Shown piece after piece: positions 42,690 through 53,235 of a stretch of DNA of 64,000 nucleotides. This DNA is from Pseudomonadales bacterium. Its GTDB lineage: Bacteria > Pseudomonadota > Gammaproteobacteria > Pseudomonadales > Pseudohongiellaceae. The translations under genes and the position numbers were made by a program. Every line of letters starts with the position of its first letter. The first letter of the stretch is position 1. The DNA lies in the NCBI GenBank assembly GCA_023268635.1, contig JALQUB010000064.1, positions 1 to 64,000 of the forward strand. The letters are read 5' to 3'. The notes under the pieces are model-generated. The model did no database searches and was not told where the DNA came from. It saw only the letters and a program-made list of their open reading frames with translations.

Positions 42690-44747
42690 GTGAACCCACG
42701 CAAGATCCTCGTCACTAGCGCTCTCCCCTATGCGAACGGGGACCTACATCTAGGACACCTGCTTGAGGCGGTCCAAACGGATATTTGGGTGCGCCTCCAA
42801 AAAATGCGCGGCCACGACTGCGTCTACGTGTGCGCAGACGATGCGCACGGTACCGCAATAATGCTCAGCGCAGAACGTCAGGGAATTAGCCCGGAGCAAC
42901 TTATCGATAAAGTAAACGCAGCGCACCAAGCTGATTACGCAGGATTTCACATTGCGTTCGATAATTTCCATTCCACACACTCCGCCGAAAACCAAAAATT
43001 CTCTGAGTCGATTTACCAAGCGTTGGAAGCAAACGGTCATATAGAACGCCGCAGCATCAGACAGCTTTTTGACCCAGAAAAAGAGCTATTCTTAGCCGAC
43101 CGCTACGTCAAAGGGACTTGCCCCAAGTGCAAAACTCCAGAGCAATACGGTGATAATTGCGAAAGCTGTGGTTCCACATACAGCCCCTCCGAATTGATAG
43201 ATCCAACATCCACCATTTCTGGGGCCACACCGATCGAGAAAGAATCGGAACATTTTTTCTTCGATCTTCCACAGTTTAAAGACATGCTAAAGCAATGGAC
43301 ACGAAGCGGAACATTGCAGGACGCGGTCGCCAATAAGCTATCAGAGTGGCTCGATGACGAATTGCAACAATGGGATATCAGTCGGGACGCGCCTTATTTT
43401 GGCTTCGAAATCCCAGGAGCCCCAGGCAAATACTTCTACGTTTGGCTTGATGCTCCAATTGGGTATATGGCGAGCTTTGACAATCTCTGCGCTCGCACCA
43501 AATACGACTTCAATGATTATTGGGACAAAGACTCAAGCGCCGAACTCTACCACTTCATAGGCAAGGACATCGTAAACTTTCATACGCTGTTCTGGCCCGC
43601 CATGTTGACTAGTGCCGGCTATCGTACACCTACCGCAGTTTTCGTACACGGATTTCTTACCGTCGATGGCACCAAGATGTCTAAGTCTCGAGGAACGTTC
43701 ATTAACGCCCGTACCTATTTAGACAATCTTGATCCTGAATATCTTCGATATTATCTGGCGGCTAAGCTTTCGAATGGAGTCGACGATCTCGACCTTAATT
43801 TCGAAGATTTCACCGCCCGTGTTAATTCGGATCTAGTCGGCAAAGTCGTCAATATTGCGAGTCGCTGCTCTGGGTTTATCAGCAAAGGCTTCGAGGGAAT
43901 GTTAGCGAATGAGTTGGATGACCCTGCGCTGCTGGTCTCGATGCAGGCAGCGAGCGAAGAGATTGCAGCGCACTTTGAGAAGCGCGAATACTCTAAAGCG
44001 ATCCGCCTCATCATGACACTTGCCGATGCCGCGAATCAGTACATCAACGATAAACAGCCATGGGTGGTCGCAAAGTCAGAGCCAGGCTCAGATACACTTC
44101 AACAAATTTGCACAACAGGCATCAACGCGTTCCGAATACTGATCTGCTATTTAAAGCCAGTACTCCCCGCCATGGCCAAGAAAGCAGAACAATTCTTAAA
44201 TATAGAACCGCTCAGCTGGGAGGGCTCTCAATCAGTCCTACTCAAGCATCAAATTTCTGTCTTCAAGCCACTAATGACTCGTGTTGAACCGGAAAAAATC
44301 ACCGCAATGGTTGAAAGCACTCGAGCCGCCTATGAGGCATCCATCTCATCAGAAAACGAGACAAGTCCAGTGAGTACACAAGAAAACGAATCTCCTTTTG
44401 CGCCAGAAATCCAGTTCGCTGATTTCGCCAAGGTCGATCTACGCATCGCGCGTATCGCAACTGCCGAGCACGTTGAGGGCGCAGATAAATTACTAAAGCT
44501 CACCTTAGACCTAGGCAAAGATTCCGCTAACCAGCCCATAGTGCGCACCGTATTCTCAGGCATCAAATCAGCGTATAAGCCCGAAGATTTAGAAGGCATG
44601 CTCACCGTCGTCGTCGCCAATCTCGCCCCACGCAAGATGAAATTTGGTTTATCGGAAGGCATGGTGTTGGCAGCAGGACCGGGTAAAGACGAGCTGTGGC
44701 TACTCGAACCGCACACTGGCGCCCAGCCTGGCATGCAGGTCACTTAA
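42690..44747 (+). CDS. metG: Methionine--tRNA ligase
   Basis: GTG start; [26 protein letters not shown], zinc knuckle [31 protein letters not shown]-terminal tRNA-binding domain. Confidence 0.97.
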   Translation: MNPRKILVTSALPYANGDLHLGHLLEAVQTDIWVRLQKMRGHDCVYVCADDAHGTAIMLSAERQGISPEQLIDKVNAAHQADYAGFHIAFDNFHSTHSAENQKFSESIYQALEANGHIERRSIRQLFDPEKELFLADRYVKGTCPKCKTPEQYGDNCESCGSTYSPSELIDPTSTISGATPIEKESEHFFFDLPQFKDMLKQWTRSGTLQDAVANKLSEWLDDELQQWDISRDAPYFGFEIPGAPGKYFYVWLDAPIGYMASFDNLCARTKYDFNDYWDKDSSAELYHFIGKDIVNFHTLFWPAMLTSAGYRTPTAVFVHGFLTVDGTKMSKSRGTFINARTYLDNLDPEYLRYYLAAKLSNGVDDLDLNFEDFTARVNSDLVGKVVNIASRCSGFISKGFEGMLANELDDPALLVSMQAASEEIAAHFEKREYSKAIRLIMTLADAANQYINDKQPWVVAKSEPGSDTLQQICTTGINAFRILICYLKPVLPAMAKKAEQFLNIEPLSWEGSQSVLLKHQISVFKPLMTRVEPEKITAMVESTRAAYEASISSENETSPVSTQENESPFAPEIQFADFAKVDLRIARIATAEHVEGADKLLKLTLDLGKDSANQPIVRTVFSGIKSAYKPEDLEGMLTVVVANLAPRKMKFGLSEGMVLAAGPGKDELWLLEPHTGAQPGMQVT

Positions 44748-44779
44748 TTCAGGACAGCGACAGAGCCAAGAGGATTACT

Positions 44780-46318
44780 ATGCGACTCCCAATCAGCTCA
44801 CTCTGTGAGATCAAGAAGTTTAATAGCCGCATCATTGCTTTGCTCATCTTGATCGGCGGCACACTAGTTAGCGTGCCGAGCAGCGCTCAACGCGCGGAGC
44901 TGGAGGCCATCCAGGATTCCGTCGTTAAGATCTATACAACTCAAGCGGAGCCCGATTATTTCACGCCGTGGCGCCTACTCACGCCACGACAATCGAGCGG
45001 ATCTGGCTCGGTGATTTCCGGTAATCGAATTCTCACCAACGCCCATGTCGTCGCCAATGCTAGTTATATTCAAGCGCAAAAACACAATGATCCCAAGCGT
45101 TACCTCGCTCACGTCGAGTTTGTATCCCATGAAGCCGACCTCGCTTTAATCAGCGTCGACGACAATACTTTCTTCGACGATCTAGAACCCCTAGCCATCG
45201 CCGACTTACCCGAACCACAGCAAGAAGTGTCTGTGTACGGTTATCCGATGGGTGGCAAATCACTCAGCATCACCAAAGGCATACTGTCGCGAGTCGAGCA
45301 GCAGGTCTATGCACACGCAGGCTCTTATTTATTAGCCGGCCAAATAGATGCCGCGATCAATCCAGGAAACAGCGGCGGCCCCGTTATCGTTGATAGAGAA
45401 ATCATCGGCGTGGTTATGCAGGCGAACAGCGGCGGTAGGTCTGAAAACTTGGGCTATTTCGTTCCTCCCAGCATCATTCGCCACGTATTGACCGATGCAG
45501 ACGATGGCAGACATGACGGCTTTCCCGACCTAGGTTTTCGCACGCAAACTCTCGATAGTCCTGCCGCGAAGTCCGCCTACAAACTGAGCGAAGATCAAGA
45601 TGGCGTATTGGTGATCAAGGTATTCGATGATTCACCCGCATACGGCGTCATTCGCGAAGACGATGTCATTGTTCGAATCGATGACTACGACATCGCCGAG
45701 GATGGCAGCATAAAGTTATCCGAAGACCTACAGACTGACTACAAGCACGCGATTGACCTGCATCATGTTGGTGAAAGCGTGAGCCTTCTTCTCGTGCGTC
45801 AGGGCAAGTTATTAGACATCAAAATAGATGCACAACAGGCTAGGGACAGTTACAGCCTAGTCACTGGCGAACGTTTCGATAGAGTTCCAGAGTACGTGAT
45901 TTATGGCGGCGTATTATTCGTGCCACTGAATATGAACTTGATTAAGCGCTGGGGTAACGATTGGAGCCGTTCAGCGCCCGTAAGTTTACTGCAGGCACGT
46001 AATGAGTGGAGCTCACCAGAACGAAGCCAACTGGTAGTTGCACTGCAAGTCCTCGCGGCCGACGTAAATCTCGGCTATCACGAATGGCGCAACTGGATTG
46101 TTGACTCAATTAACGGAATGCCTATTCGCGACTTCGCACACTTTGCCGAATTGCTCTCTCAGAACAACAAAGAAGATGTCATCTTTGAAAATAAAAACGG
46201 ATATCAGATGGTCATCAACCACGCCGCAGCTCTGGCTGCCGAAGAGGAAATCCTGCGCCGTTACCGTATTCCTTCCGCGCGCTCAGAGGCCATGACGACG
46301 GAGAGCCTTGCCCCATGA
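44780..46318 (+). CDS. Trypsin-like S1C serine protease with PDZ domain(s), Deg-like
   Basis: Signal-like N-terminus from ATG 44780; triad H in ILTNAHVV, D in HEADLALI, S in NPGNSGGPV; PDZ region VIKVFDDSPAYGVIREDDVIVRIDDYDI; second C-terminal domain YVIYGGVLFVPLNMNLIK resembling Deg-type PDZ2. Confidence 0.85.
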   Translation: MRLPISSLCEIKKFNSRIIALLILIGGTLVSVPSSAQRAELEAIQDSVVKIYTTQAEPDYFTPWRLLTPRQSSGSGSVISGNRILTNAHVVANASYIQAQKHNDPKRYLAHVEFVSHEADLALISVDDNTFFDDLEPLAIADLPEPQQEVSVYGYPMGGKSLSITKGILSRVEQQVYAHAGSYLLAGQIDAAINPGNSGGPVIVDREIIGVVMQANSGGRSENLGYFVPPSIIRHVLTDADDGRHDGFPDLGFRTQTLDSPAAKSAYKLSEDQDGVLVIKVFDDSPAYGVIREDDVIVRIDDYDIAEDGSIKLSEDLQTDYKHAIDLHHVGESVSLLLVRQGKLLDIKIDAQQARDSYSLVTGERFDRVPEYVIYGGVLFVPLNMNLIKRWGNDWSRSAPVSLLQARNEWSSPERSQLVVALQVLAADVNLGYHEWRNWIVDSINGMPIRDFAHFAELLSQNNKEDVIFENKNGYQMVINHAAALAAEEEILRRYRIPSARSEAMTTESLAP

Positions 46319-46872
46319 ATCTACTGCTAACGAGTTGCGGCATTGCTGCTATCGTCGTTGGCCTGATCCGTTCGAGCGCGTCGCGAAACTTGGTGCATCT
46401 TATCGGCCCCTATTACGCGGCACTAATCGGCGCAGGCTTAATAGGCGCTACGATAAGCAGTAGCTCTCCTCTTCTGTTGTCACTCATTGTCAGTACAATC
46501 TCGATATTCGTTGTTCAGCATCTATTCCTTCGTTCACTGCGGGCTAAACCCTTACAGCTTCGCCAATTACGGCACGAGCATTTAGCGTCAACAGTGGTCG
46601 CGTTGATTGCCACACTGGGCAGCACGATTACCAACAATTGGCCAAATTCCTTTCTACTCAGCATCATTTTTTGCATCGCCTCATCGCTCACATTTTATTT
46701 ACTCGTGTTAGGGCTCGCCGTGTTCCGAGAAGAGTCTCGATTGCGCTATGCAGCCGCACAAACTCTTCGCCGCGACACTTGGCGTACTGATCTTTTTGAC
46801 AATGCGAGGACGCTGCTCGCCCTCTCCATTGTTGCACTCTGCTTAGCAGCGCTCTCGGGAGTACTGCAGTAA
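46315..46872 (+). CDS. RnfA/RsxA-like integral membrane protein (divergent)
   Basis: About six hydrophobic helices, position before rnfB, tail LVLGLAVFREESRL...ALSIVALCLAALSGVL comparable to the RnfA tail. The typical LGLCPFMG and TNCAVLG cysteine motifs are not seen. Confidence 0.55.
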   Translation: MNLLLTSCGIAAIVVGLIRSSASRNLVHLIGPYYAALIGAGLIGATISSSSPLLLSLIVSTISIFVVQHLFLRSLRAKPLQLRQLRHEHLASTVVALIATLGSTITNNWPNSFLLSIIFCIASSLTFYLLVLGLAVFREESRLRYAAAQTLRRDTWRTDLFDNARTLLALSIVALCLAALSGVLQ

Positions 46873-47348
46873 TGTTCAAGGTATTCGCAATGCAGTCTAA
46901 ACAGGAAGCTGCAATCGAAGAGATCAACGCACTACTGCCTCAGACCCAATGCGGGCAATGTGGATACTTAGGCTGCCGCCCCTATGCAGAGGCAATGCTT
47001 AACGGCGAATTGACTAATTTGTGCCCTCCCGGGGGAGAAATCACTGGCCGTCGGCTTGCGCGTCTTCTGAATGAAAACTACCTCCCGCTCAATCCGGCAC
47101 ATGCCACAGCCCTCTCTCTTTCTGTTGCGGTGATTCGAGAAGCCGAGTGTATTGGTTGCACCAAATGCATCCAGGCCTGCCCCACCGATGCCATCATGGG
47201 TGCATCGAAGCGCATGCACAGTATTATCGAAAGTGAATGCAACGGTTGCGATCTCTGCATCGAACCTTGCCCTGTGGACTGTATCGAGCTAGCACCGCGG
47301 ATCGACCAGGATGCAAACAAGATGCGAAAACTCGGAGGTCGACCTTGA
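46872..47348 (+). CDS. rnfB: Ion-translocating oxidoreductase complex subunit B, soluble form
   Basis: INALLPQTQCGQCGYLGCRPYAEAM..LCPPGG, ECIGCTKCIQACPTDAIMGASKRMHSIIESECNGCDLCIEPCPVDCIEL; no N-terminal TM helix. Confidence 0.92.
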   Translation: MFKVFAMQSKQEAAIEEINALLPQTQCGQCGYLGCRPYAEAMLNGELTNLCPPGGEITGRRLARLLNENYLPLNPAHATALSLSVAVIREAECIGCTKCIQACPTDAIMGASKRMHSIIESECNGCDLCIEPCPVDCIELAPRIDQDANKMRKLGGRP

Positions 47349-47887
47349 GCACTTCGATGCAACAAAGCGACACCGACGGCATAGGCTGCACTTATTGCCG
47401 TCGTTGCGATGAAGCATGCCCTAAAGCCTTAGAGACCGGCAGGCTAATCTCACTCATCACTCTCGTTGGCACACCCTCGAATTGGAGCACAACGCAAGCA
47501 GAGCGACTGGATGATTTGCAAGCCTCTGAATTAGATCAGTGTGACGACTGCGGGGCTTGCACCTTGGTTTGCCCGAGTCGATTAGCGCTCGATAGTATCT
47601 TACAAACGGGCAAGGCATTGCTGGCCGCAGAATCGGAGGAACGCAATTCAAGCAGCTATTGGAGACATCGTTTCGAGAGAAGACAGCTGCGTGTTGCGAA
47701 AGCGCGACTCGAGAAAAGAGTGAGACCTAACGCCGAAAAGCATGTGACAAAAATCGCCACAGCTAAACCCGACAGCACTGGCTTTTCTCGAGCTTCCGCG
47801 CAGCAGGACATCGCAGCCGCCGTAGCACGCGTCAAGGCAAAGCGGGCATCACTGACAACTTCAGATCGAGTTGGAGAGAAAAAATAG
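47345..47887 (+). CDS. Truncated RnfC-like protein (ferredoxin domain and Lys/Arg/Ala-rich tail only)
   Basis: TTG start at 47345 with GGAGG about 7 nt upstream, overlapping the rnfB stop; CTYCRRCDEACPKALETGRLISLI...CDDCGACTLVCPSRLALDSILQTGKA...RFERRQLRVAKARLEKR...DIAAAVARVKAKRA matches the C-terminal organisation of RnfC. Confidence 0.75.
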   Translation: MSTSMQQSDTDGIGCTYCRRCDEACPKALETGRLISLITLVGTPSNWSTTQAERLDDLQASELDQCDDCGACTLVCPSRLALDSILQTGKALLAAESEERNSSSYWRHRFERRQLRVAKARLEKRVRPNAEKHVTKIATAKPDSTGFSRASAQQDIAAAVARVKAKRASLTTSDRVGEKK

Positions 47888-49071
47888 TGCGACACGGAAA
47901 TCATTTAGCTCATAGCCGACAAATGGCGCTTGCGATGACAATTCCGTGTATCGTATTGGCCCTGCGGCTCGGAGATCAACTGAATATAGTGGCACTGGGC
48001 TTCTTTGCAAGCCTTGTTATCTCGCAATTAAGCCACCTGGCGCGCTTCTTTTTTTTGCAATCCGGCGAATCATTGCCGATGATCGATATCCGAAAACTAT
48101 TCTATGCATCGCTCATTAGCGTAGTCATCATACTGATCGTCGGCGCGGAGTTTAACGCAATGACGACAGCACTGCTCTGTACACTGAGCAGCCTACTCGC
48201 CTTCCTCTGCATCCAACCCCTGTTCGGGAACATAAATTCAGGGACGCTCAGCTTGGCGCCGGCCGCCATTGTGCTTAGTCTCTCGTTAATAAAAATCGTC
48301 GGCATCGAAATGCCTATTGCCAAACCCACATCGAGTTTTGACACTGGGCAGTTAATTCAAGCATTCGCTTTAGCAATGGCGTCAACATGGCTTTGCTATA
48401 TCGGCTTGCTGCGTTGGCGCGTAATCGCCGGCTTTTTAGTGACTGCTGTTCCCGTGCTAACGCTGCTTTTCATGCTTTCTCCTTCGCATCAAAGCGGCGA
48501 CGCCTATTCCGCATGGCTAGTCGCTCAATTATACGCGCTCGCTTTAATGCCCATTTTATTAGCAATCATCGACACCGCCCCCGCCGACAAATCTCAGGCG
48601 TGGTTCTCAGGTTTCTTCGCAGGCCTACTACACGCCCCGTTGAGCTTCGACTACAACCCAATCTTCGCCCTGCTCATAGCAACGCTCATTATTGGCTTTA
48701 CCACGCCGCTCAATGAGCATGTAAAGAGAAAATATAAACGAATTAGCAGGCCAGATTACTGGTCTATCCGGTCCGACATCATTGCGACTACGCTTATCCA
48801 TGGCGCATTGGTTGCAATTAGTTTCGGCACATTTTTCTCGACGCCTCCCTTCTTGACTGGCTCAAGAAGCATCAGCCATTTGCTGCTAATGAGCTGCGCG
48901 TTGCTCACCGCGTCGATACTTAACATGATTTACGCGATAAGCATTCAGCCCCATCTATTAAGACGGCGACGAAAATTGAACGAGCGTCAGCATCAGATTC
49001 TTGAGGAAGATGACCAATTGATCATCCGCGCTCGCGTCACCGGCGCTCTACATCCGACCGATAAAGAGTGA
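47887..49071 (+). CDS. RnfD-like integral membrane protein (divergent, with C-terminal extension)
   Basis: GTG start; collinear with RnfD, e.g. LRWRVIAGFLVTAVPVLTLLFMLSP and IIDTAPADKSQAWFSGFFAGLLHAPLSFDYNPIFALLIATLIIGFTTPLNEHVKRKYKR, comparable to the TDPVTAS..RGRLIFGALAGLL..GGYPDGVAFAVLLAN...PLIDYYTRPR region. Confidence 0.65.
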   Translation: MRHGNHLAHSRQMALAMTIPCIVLALRLGDQLNIVALGFFASLVISQLSHLARFFFLQSGESLPMIDIRKLFYASLISVVIILIVGAEFNAMTTALLCTLSSLLAFLCIQPLFGNINSGTLSLAPAAIVLSLSLIKIVGIEMPIAKPTSSFDTGQLIQAFALAMASTWLCYIGLLRWRVIAGFLVTAVPVLTLLFMLSPSHQSGDAYSAWLVAQLYALALMPILLAIIDTAPADKSQAWFSGFFAGLLHAPLSFDYNPIFALLIATLIIGFTTPLNEHVKRKYKRISRPDYWSIRSDIIATTLIHGALVAISFGTFFSTPPFLTGSRSISHLLLMSCALLTASILNMIYAISIQPHLLRRRRKLNERQHQILEEDDQLIIRARVTGALHPTDKE

Positions 49072-49092
49072 CGGTTTTCTTAGGGGAGTATT

Positions 49093-49728
49093 ATGAACAA
49101 ACTCAAACGCACTGAGATATTTTCGCGCCTCCGAAGTGAAAACCCACAGCCGCAGACTGAGTTACACTATACATCCCCATTTGAATTATTAATTGCCGTG
49201 ATGCTTTCCGCCCAATCTACAGACGTTGGGGTTAATAAAGCGACAGCAAAGTTATTCCCGCATGCCAATACCCCTGAGGCCATTCTTGCACTCGGTGTTT
49301 CGGGTCTAAAGGAGTACATCAAGACTATTGGTCTGTTTAATACCAAGGCGGCGAATGTCATAAAGACTTGCGAAATTTTACTCAAACAGCACGGAGGCGA
49401 GGTTCCAGCGACACGAGAAGAGCTAGAAGCACTCCCCGGGGTCGGGCGTAAGACGGCCAATGTGATTTTAAATACTGCCTTTAGACAGATAGCGATGGCC
49501 GTCGACACGCACATTTTTCGCGTCTCCAACCGCACCGGCATCGCGCCTGGCAAAACCGTTCTAGCTGTTGAAAAGAAATTAGTGAAACTCGTACCGGAAG
49601 AATTTTTACTGGACGCACACCATTGGCTCATTTTGCATGGGCGCTATGTGTGCTTAGCGCGCAAGCCCCGTTGTGGGGCTTGCACGATCGAAGACCTCTG
49701 CGAATATAAGCAGAAAACGAGCGATTAG
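49093..49728 (+). CDS. nth: Endonuclease III
   Basis: [55 protein letters not shown]-terminal [17 protein letters not shown] cluster. Confidence 0.97.
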   Translation: MNKLKRTEIFSRLRSENPQPQTELHYTSPFELLIAVMLSAQSTDVGVNKATAKLFPHANTPEAILALGVSGLKEYIKTIGLFNTKAANVIKTCEILLKQHGGEVPATREELEALPGVGRKTANVILNTAFRQIAMAVDTHIFRVSNRTGIAPGKTVLAVEKKLVKLVPEEFLLDAHHWLILHGRYVCLARKPRCGACTIEDLCEYKQKTSD

Positions 49729-50942
49729 TGGCTCGTTCGCCCTTTACGCGCAGCGATTCTTAATCGAAGGGCGTTAAGCTTAATAAAACCTGCCGCATCC
49801 TTCTGGTCGTACGCACCGTCGTCGTCTTCGAATGTCGCTATGCTCTCATCGAACAATGAGTCGGCCGATTCTCGACCAACGACGATCACATTGCCTTTGT
49901 AGAGTTTCAGACGCACGCGGCCATTCACGAAACGCTGAGATTCATCGATTAAAGCCTGCAGAGCGACACGCTCTGGCGAGAACCAGTAGCCGTTGTAGAC
50001 CAATGATGCATAACGAGGCATTAGCTCATCTTTTAAGTGGGCTAATTCGCGATCCATCGTTAAGGACTCAATCGCTCTATGCGCTTTCAGCATTACGGTG
50101 CCGCCTGGTGTCTCATAGCAGCCTCGTGACTTCATGCCCACATAGCGGTTCTCGACGATATCGGCGCGACCTATGCCATTGGCGCCAGCAAGCTTGTTGA
50201 GCGTTTCCAATACATTAGCAGGCGTCATCTCTACGCCATCAACCGCGGTAATATCGCCCTTCACATAATCCAACTCGACATAAGTCGGAGTCTCGGGTGC
50301 TGCTTCTGGAGAGACACTCCACAACCACATTGACTCTTCCGGCTCCGCCGCTGGATCTTCGAGCACGTCACCTTCATAGGAAATATGCAGCAGGTTAGCG
50401 TCCATCGAATAAGGCGATTTCGTTCCGCGCTTTTTCTCAACGGCAATATCATGTTCGGCACAATAGGCCAGCAACTTTTCACGCGAGTTTAAATCCCATT
50501 CCCGCCAAGGCGCGATAACTTCAATTCCGGGAGCGAGAGCATAGGCTGACAGCTCAAATCGAACCTGATCATTTCCTTTGCCTGTCGCACCATGCGAAAT
50601 AGCATCCGCACCGGTTTCTTGAGCAATCTCTACAAGCCTTTTAGCGATTAAGGGACGAGCAATAGAAGTACCTAACAAGTACTCGCCTTCGTACAGAGCA
50701 TTCGCACGAAACATCGGATACACATAGTCGCGTACAAATTCTTCGCGCAGGTCTTCGATGAAGATCTCCTTAATACCCATCGCCTGCGCTTTTGCTCGAG
50801 CAGGCTCAACTTCGCCGCCCTGACCAACATCTGCAGTAAATGTGACGACTTCGCAGCCGTAGGTTTCGGTGAGCCACCTTGCGATCACAGAGGTATCCAA
50901 GCCACCTGAATAGGCCAATACGACCTTTTTAATTTCCGACAT
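49725..50942 (-). CDS. argG: Argininosuccinate synthase
   Basis: [65 protein letters not shown]. Confidence 0.97.
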   Translation of the reverse strand: MSEIKKVVLAYSGGLDTSVIARWLTETYGCEVVTFTADVGQGGEVEPARAKAQAMGIKEIFIEDLREEFVRDYVYPMFRANALYEGEYLLGTSIARPLIAKRLVEIAQETGADAISHGATGKGNDQVRFELSAYALAPGIEVIAPWREWDLNSREKLLAYCAEHDIAVEKKRGTKSPYSMDANLLHISYEGDVLEDPAAEPEESMWLWSVSPEAAPETPTYVELDYVKGDITAVDGVEMTPANVLETLNKLAGANGIGRADIVENRYVGMKSRGCYETPGGTVMLKAHRAIESLTMDRELAHLKDELMPRYASLVYNGYWFSPERVALQALIDESQRFVNGRVRLKLYKGNVIVVGRESADSLFDESIATFEDDDGAYDQKDAAGFIKLNALRLRIAARKGRTSH

Positions 50943-51177
50943 TCTCCAACTCCTAAATCGGCGTAAAGCAAGAGCCCACGCCTGCCATGTGCTACTGTAT
51001 CAATCCAGTTAGTCCTACATTCTACCACCACTGACCGTGACATTCTGCTCTACAAGCGGCCTGAAGCATGACTTTTAGCCCTCGAACGCCGAAGAACATT
51101 TAGCTCACGCCCCTATTCCGCTACAATGCCCTCCAACTCGCTTATGGCCACTGCCTTTACAGACGAAGCCTTAGACT

Positions 51178-52221
51178 ATGAATTCAGACATGCAATTCAC
51201 CATTGACCAGCCTGATGACTGGCATATTCATCTCCGCGATGACGAAGCTCTCGCGACGACGGTCAATCATTGCGCTCGCCAATTCGCCCGCGCGATTGTC
51301 ATGCCTAATCTGAAGCCCCCCGTGACAACGCTAGATGCTGCCACCGCGTATCGAGAGAGAATTCTTGCTCATAGACCCGAGAATAGTAATTTCGATCCCC
51401 TGATGACGCTTTATCTCACCGACAATCTCGCACCGAATGAAGTGGAGAAAGCATATGCTAGCGGCATAGTCCATGCGGTGAAATATTATCCAGCCGGAGC
51501 GACCACCAACTCTGATTCTGGCGTTTCGAAAATGGATGCCGTCATGCCAGTCCTCGAACGCATGGCTAAAATTGGCATGCCGCTCCTGATTCATGGCGAG
51601 GTTACCGACGATGAGATCGATATCTTTGATCGCGAGCAAACGTTCATCGACACGTTACTCGCCCCATTGTGCGAGCGATTACCCACGCTTAAAATCGTTT
51701 TAGAGCACATCACGACTGAACAAGCTGTTGAGTTTGTAAGCTCAGCCCACGCGGGTGTAGCAGCCACAATTACAGCACACCATCTGCTTTTCAATCGCAA
51801 TCATTTATTAGCGGGGGGCGTGCGACCTCATTATTATTGCCTTCCCATTCTCAAGAGAAACTCTCACCAAGAAGCCCTGATTAAGGCAGCGACGAGTGGC
51901 AATCCGAAATTCTTCCTGGGTACCGACTCCGCACCCCACGCGCGCCGGCACAAAGAAACCGCTTGTGGTTGCGCTGGCATCTACACCGCAGCCGCTGCCA
52001 TTGAGCTCTACGCTGAAATTTTCGAAACAGCAGGAGCACTCGATAGATTAGAGGGATTCGCAAGTCACCATGGCCCAGACTTCTACGGCCTGCCCCGTAA
52101 CAAAGGGAAAATCACCCTGTCTAAAACCGCTTGGCGTATGCCGGAGAGCTTCAAACTCGGCGAAGAAGACCTCATCCCCCTACGAGCCGGCGAAAATCTC
52201 GCTTGGCGAGTCATCGAATGA
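51178..52221 (+). CDS. pyrC: Dihydroorotase
   Basis: [62 protein letters not shown]. Confidence 0.97.
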   Translation: MNSDMQFTIDQPDDWHIHLRDDEALATTVNHCARQFARAIVMPNLKPPVTTLDAATAYRERILAHRPENSNFDPLMTLYLTDNLAPNEVEKAYASGIVHAVKYYPAGATTNSDSGVSKMDAVMPVLERMAKIGMPLLIHGEVTDDEIDIFDREQTFIDTLLAPLCERLPTLKIVLEHITTEQAVEFVSSAHAGVAATITAHHLLFNRNHLLAGGVRPHYYCLPILKRNSHQEALIKAATSGNPKFFLGTDSAPHARRHKETACGCAGIYTAAAAIELYAEIFETAGALDRLEGFASHHGPDFYGLPRNKGKITLSKTAWRMPESFKLGEEDLIPLRAGENLAWRVIE

Positions 52222-52232
52222 TAGAGCATTGA

Positions 52233-52907
52233 ATGAGCAACCCTATAGACGACTACTTAAGTGAGGAAGAGGCAGAAGCTACAGCTGCGAGCGCAGCTCT
52301 CATGGTGGAGCGCTTTCGCGGGTATTTACCAGTAATACTCGACGTTGAAACTGGCGGATTCAATTCCGAAACGGATGCAATGCTGGAAGTCGGTGCCGTG
52401 ATACCTTGCTTCAATGCTGCGGGAGAACTAGAAACGGAGCAGACTTTTTTCCAACGAATCATCCCTTTTGATGGCGCCAACATAGAAGAAGCCGCTCTCA
52501 AATTCACCGGCATTGATCCCTACCACCCGTTACGAATAGCACGCCCCGAAAAAGACGTCATGAATAGCCTGTTTTCTGTGATCCGACAGGCTATGAAAGC
52601 GAATGGCTGTAAGCGCGCGGTCCTCGTCGGCCATAACGCTCATTTCGATCACGGGTTTATCAATGCGGCTAGTGAGCGGCACAACATCAAGCGCAATCCG
52701 TTCCACCCCTTCTCAAGCTTCGACACAGCGACCTTGAGTGGACTTGCCTTCGGACAGACAGTACTCGCTAGAGCATGCGAGTGCGCAGGAATAGATTTCG
52801 ATAATAAAGAGGCACACTCAGCTCGCTACGACGCGGCGAAAACAGCCGAGCTATTCTATGAGATTGTCAACCGCTGGCAACGACTAGGAGGCTGGCCTCT
52901 GGGCTAG
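52233..52907 (+). CDS. rnt: Ribonuclease T
   Basis: RFRGYLPVILDVETGGFNSETDAMLEVGAV, LVGHNAHFDHGFINAA, HSARYDAAKTAELFYEIV. Confidence 0.95.
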   Translation: MSNPIDDYLSEEEAEATAASAALMVERFRGYLPVILDVETGGFNSETDAMLEVGAVIPCFNAAGELETEQTFFQRIIPFDGANIEEAALKFTGIDPYHPLRIARPEKDVMNSLFSVIRQAMKANGCKRAVLVGHNAHFDHGFINAASERHNIKRNPFHPFSSFDTATLSGLAFGQTVLARACECAGIDFDNKEAHSARYDAAKTAELFYEIVNRWQRLGGWPLG

Positions 52908-52917
52908 CGACGAATAC

Positions 52918-53235
52918 TCATTCGACTTCTACACTATCGATAAGGCTCTGCAGCTCTCCATTTTCATACATTTCGACAATAATATCGCAGCCCCCAACGA
53001 GCTCACCGTTCACAAATAGTTGTGGGAATGTTGGCCAATTCGAGACGCTAGGGAGCGTTGCTCTGATTTCCGGATTTGCCAAAATATCAACAAACGCGAA
53101 CTTCTTGCCACAGGCCATAAGTAGCTGGGACGCTTGCGAGGAGAAACCACACTGAGGAGCATCGGGGTTGCCCTTCATATATATCAGAATGGGATTAGCG
53201 GCGATTTGATCGTTGATAGTCTGTTCTGTGCTCAT
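52918..53235 (-). CDS. grxD: Monothiol glutaredoxin, Grx4 family
   Basis: NPILIYMKGNPDAPQCGFSSQASQLL, SNWPTFPQLFVNGELVGGCDIIVEMYENGEL. Confidence 0.96.
   Translation of the reverse strand: MSTEQTINDQIAANPILIYMKGNPDAPQCGFSSQASQLLMACGKKFAFVDILANPEIRATLPSVSNWPTFPQLFVNGELVGGCDIIVEMYENGELQSLIDSVEVE

Noticed and set aside
47237-47344. Upstream ATG start of the RnfC-like ORF (MQRLRSLHRTLPCGLYRAST...)
   Set aside because: This stretch is the rnfB ferredoxin coding region read out of frame; the TTG at 47345 with a proper RBS is a better start.
48387-48716. 109-aa ORF inside the rnfD-like gene in another frame
   Set aside because: Arg/Ala-rich out-of-frame translation of a GC-rich membrane protein gene.
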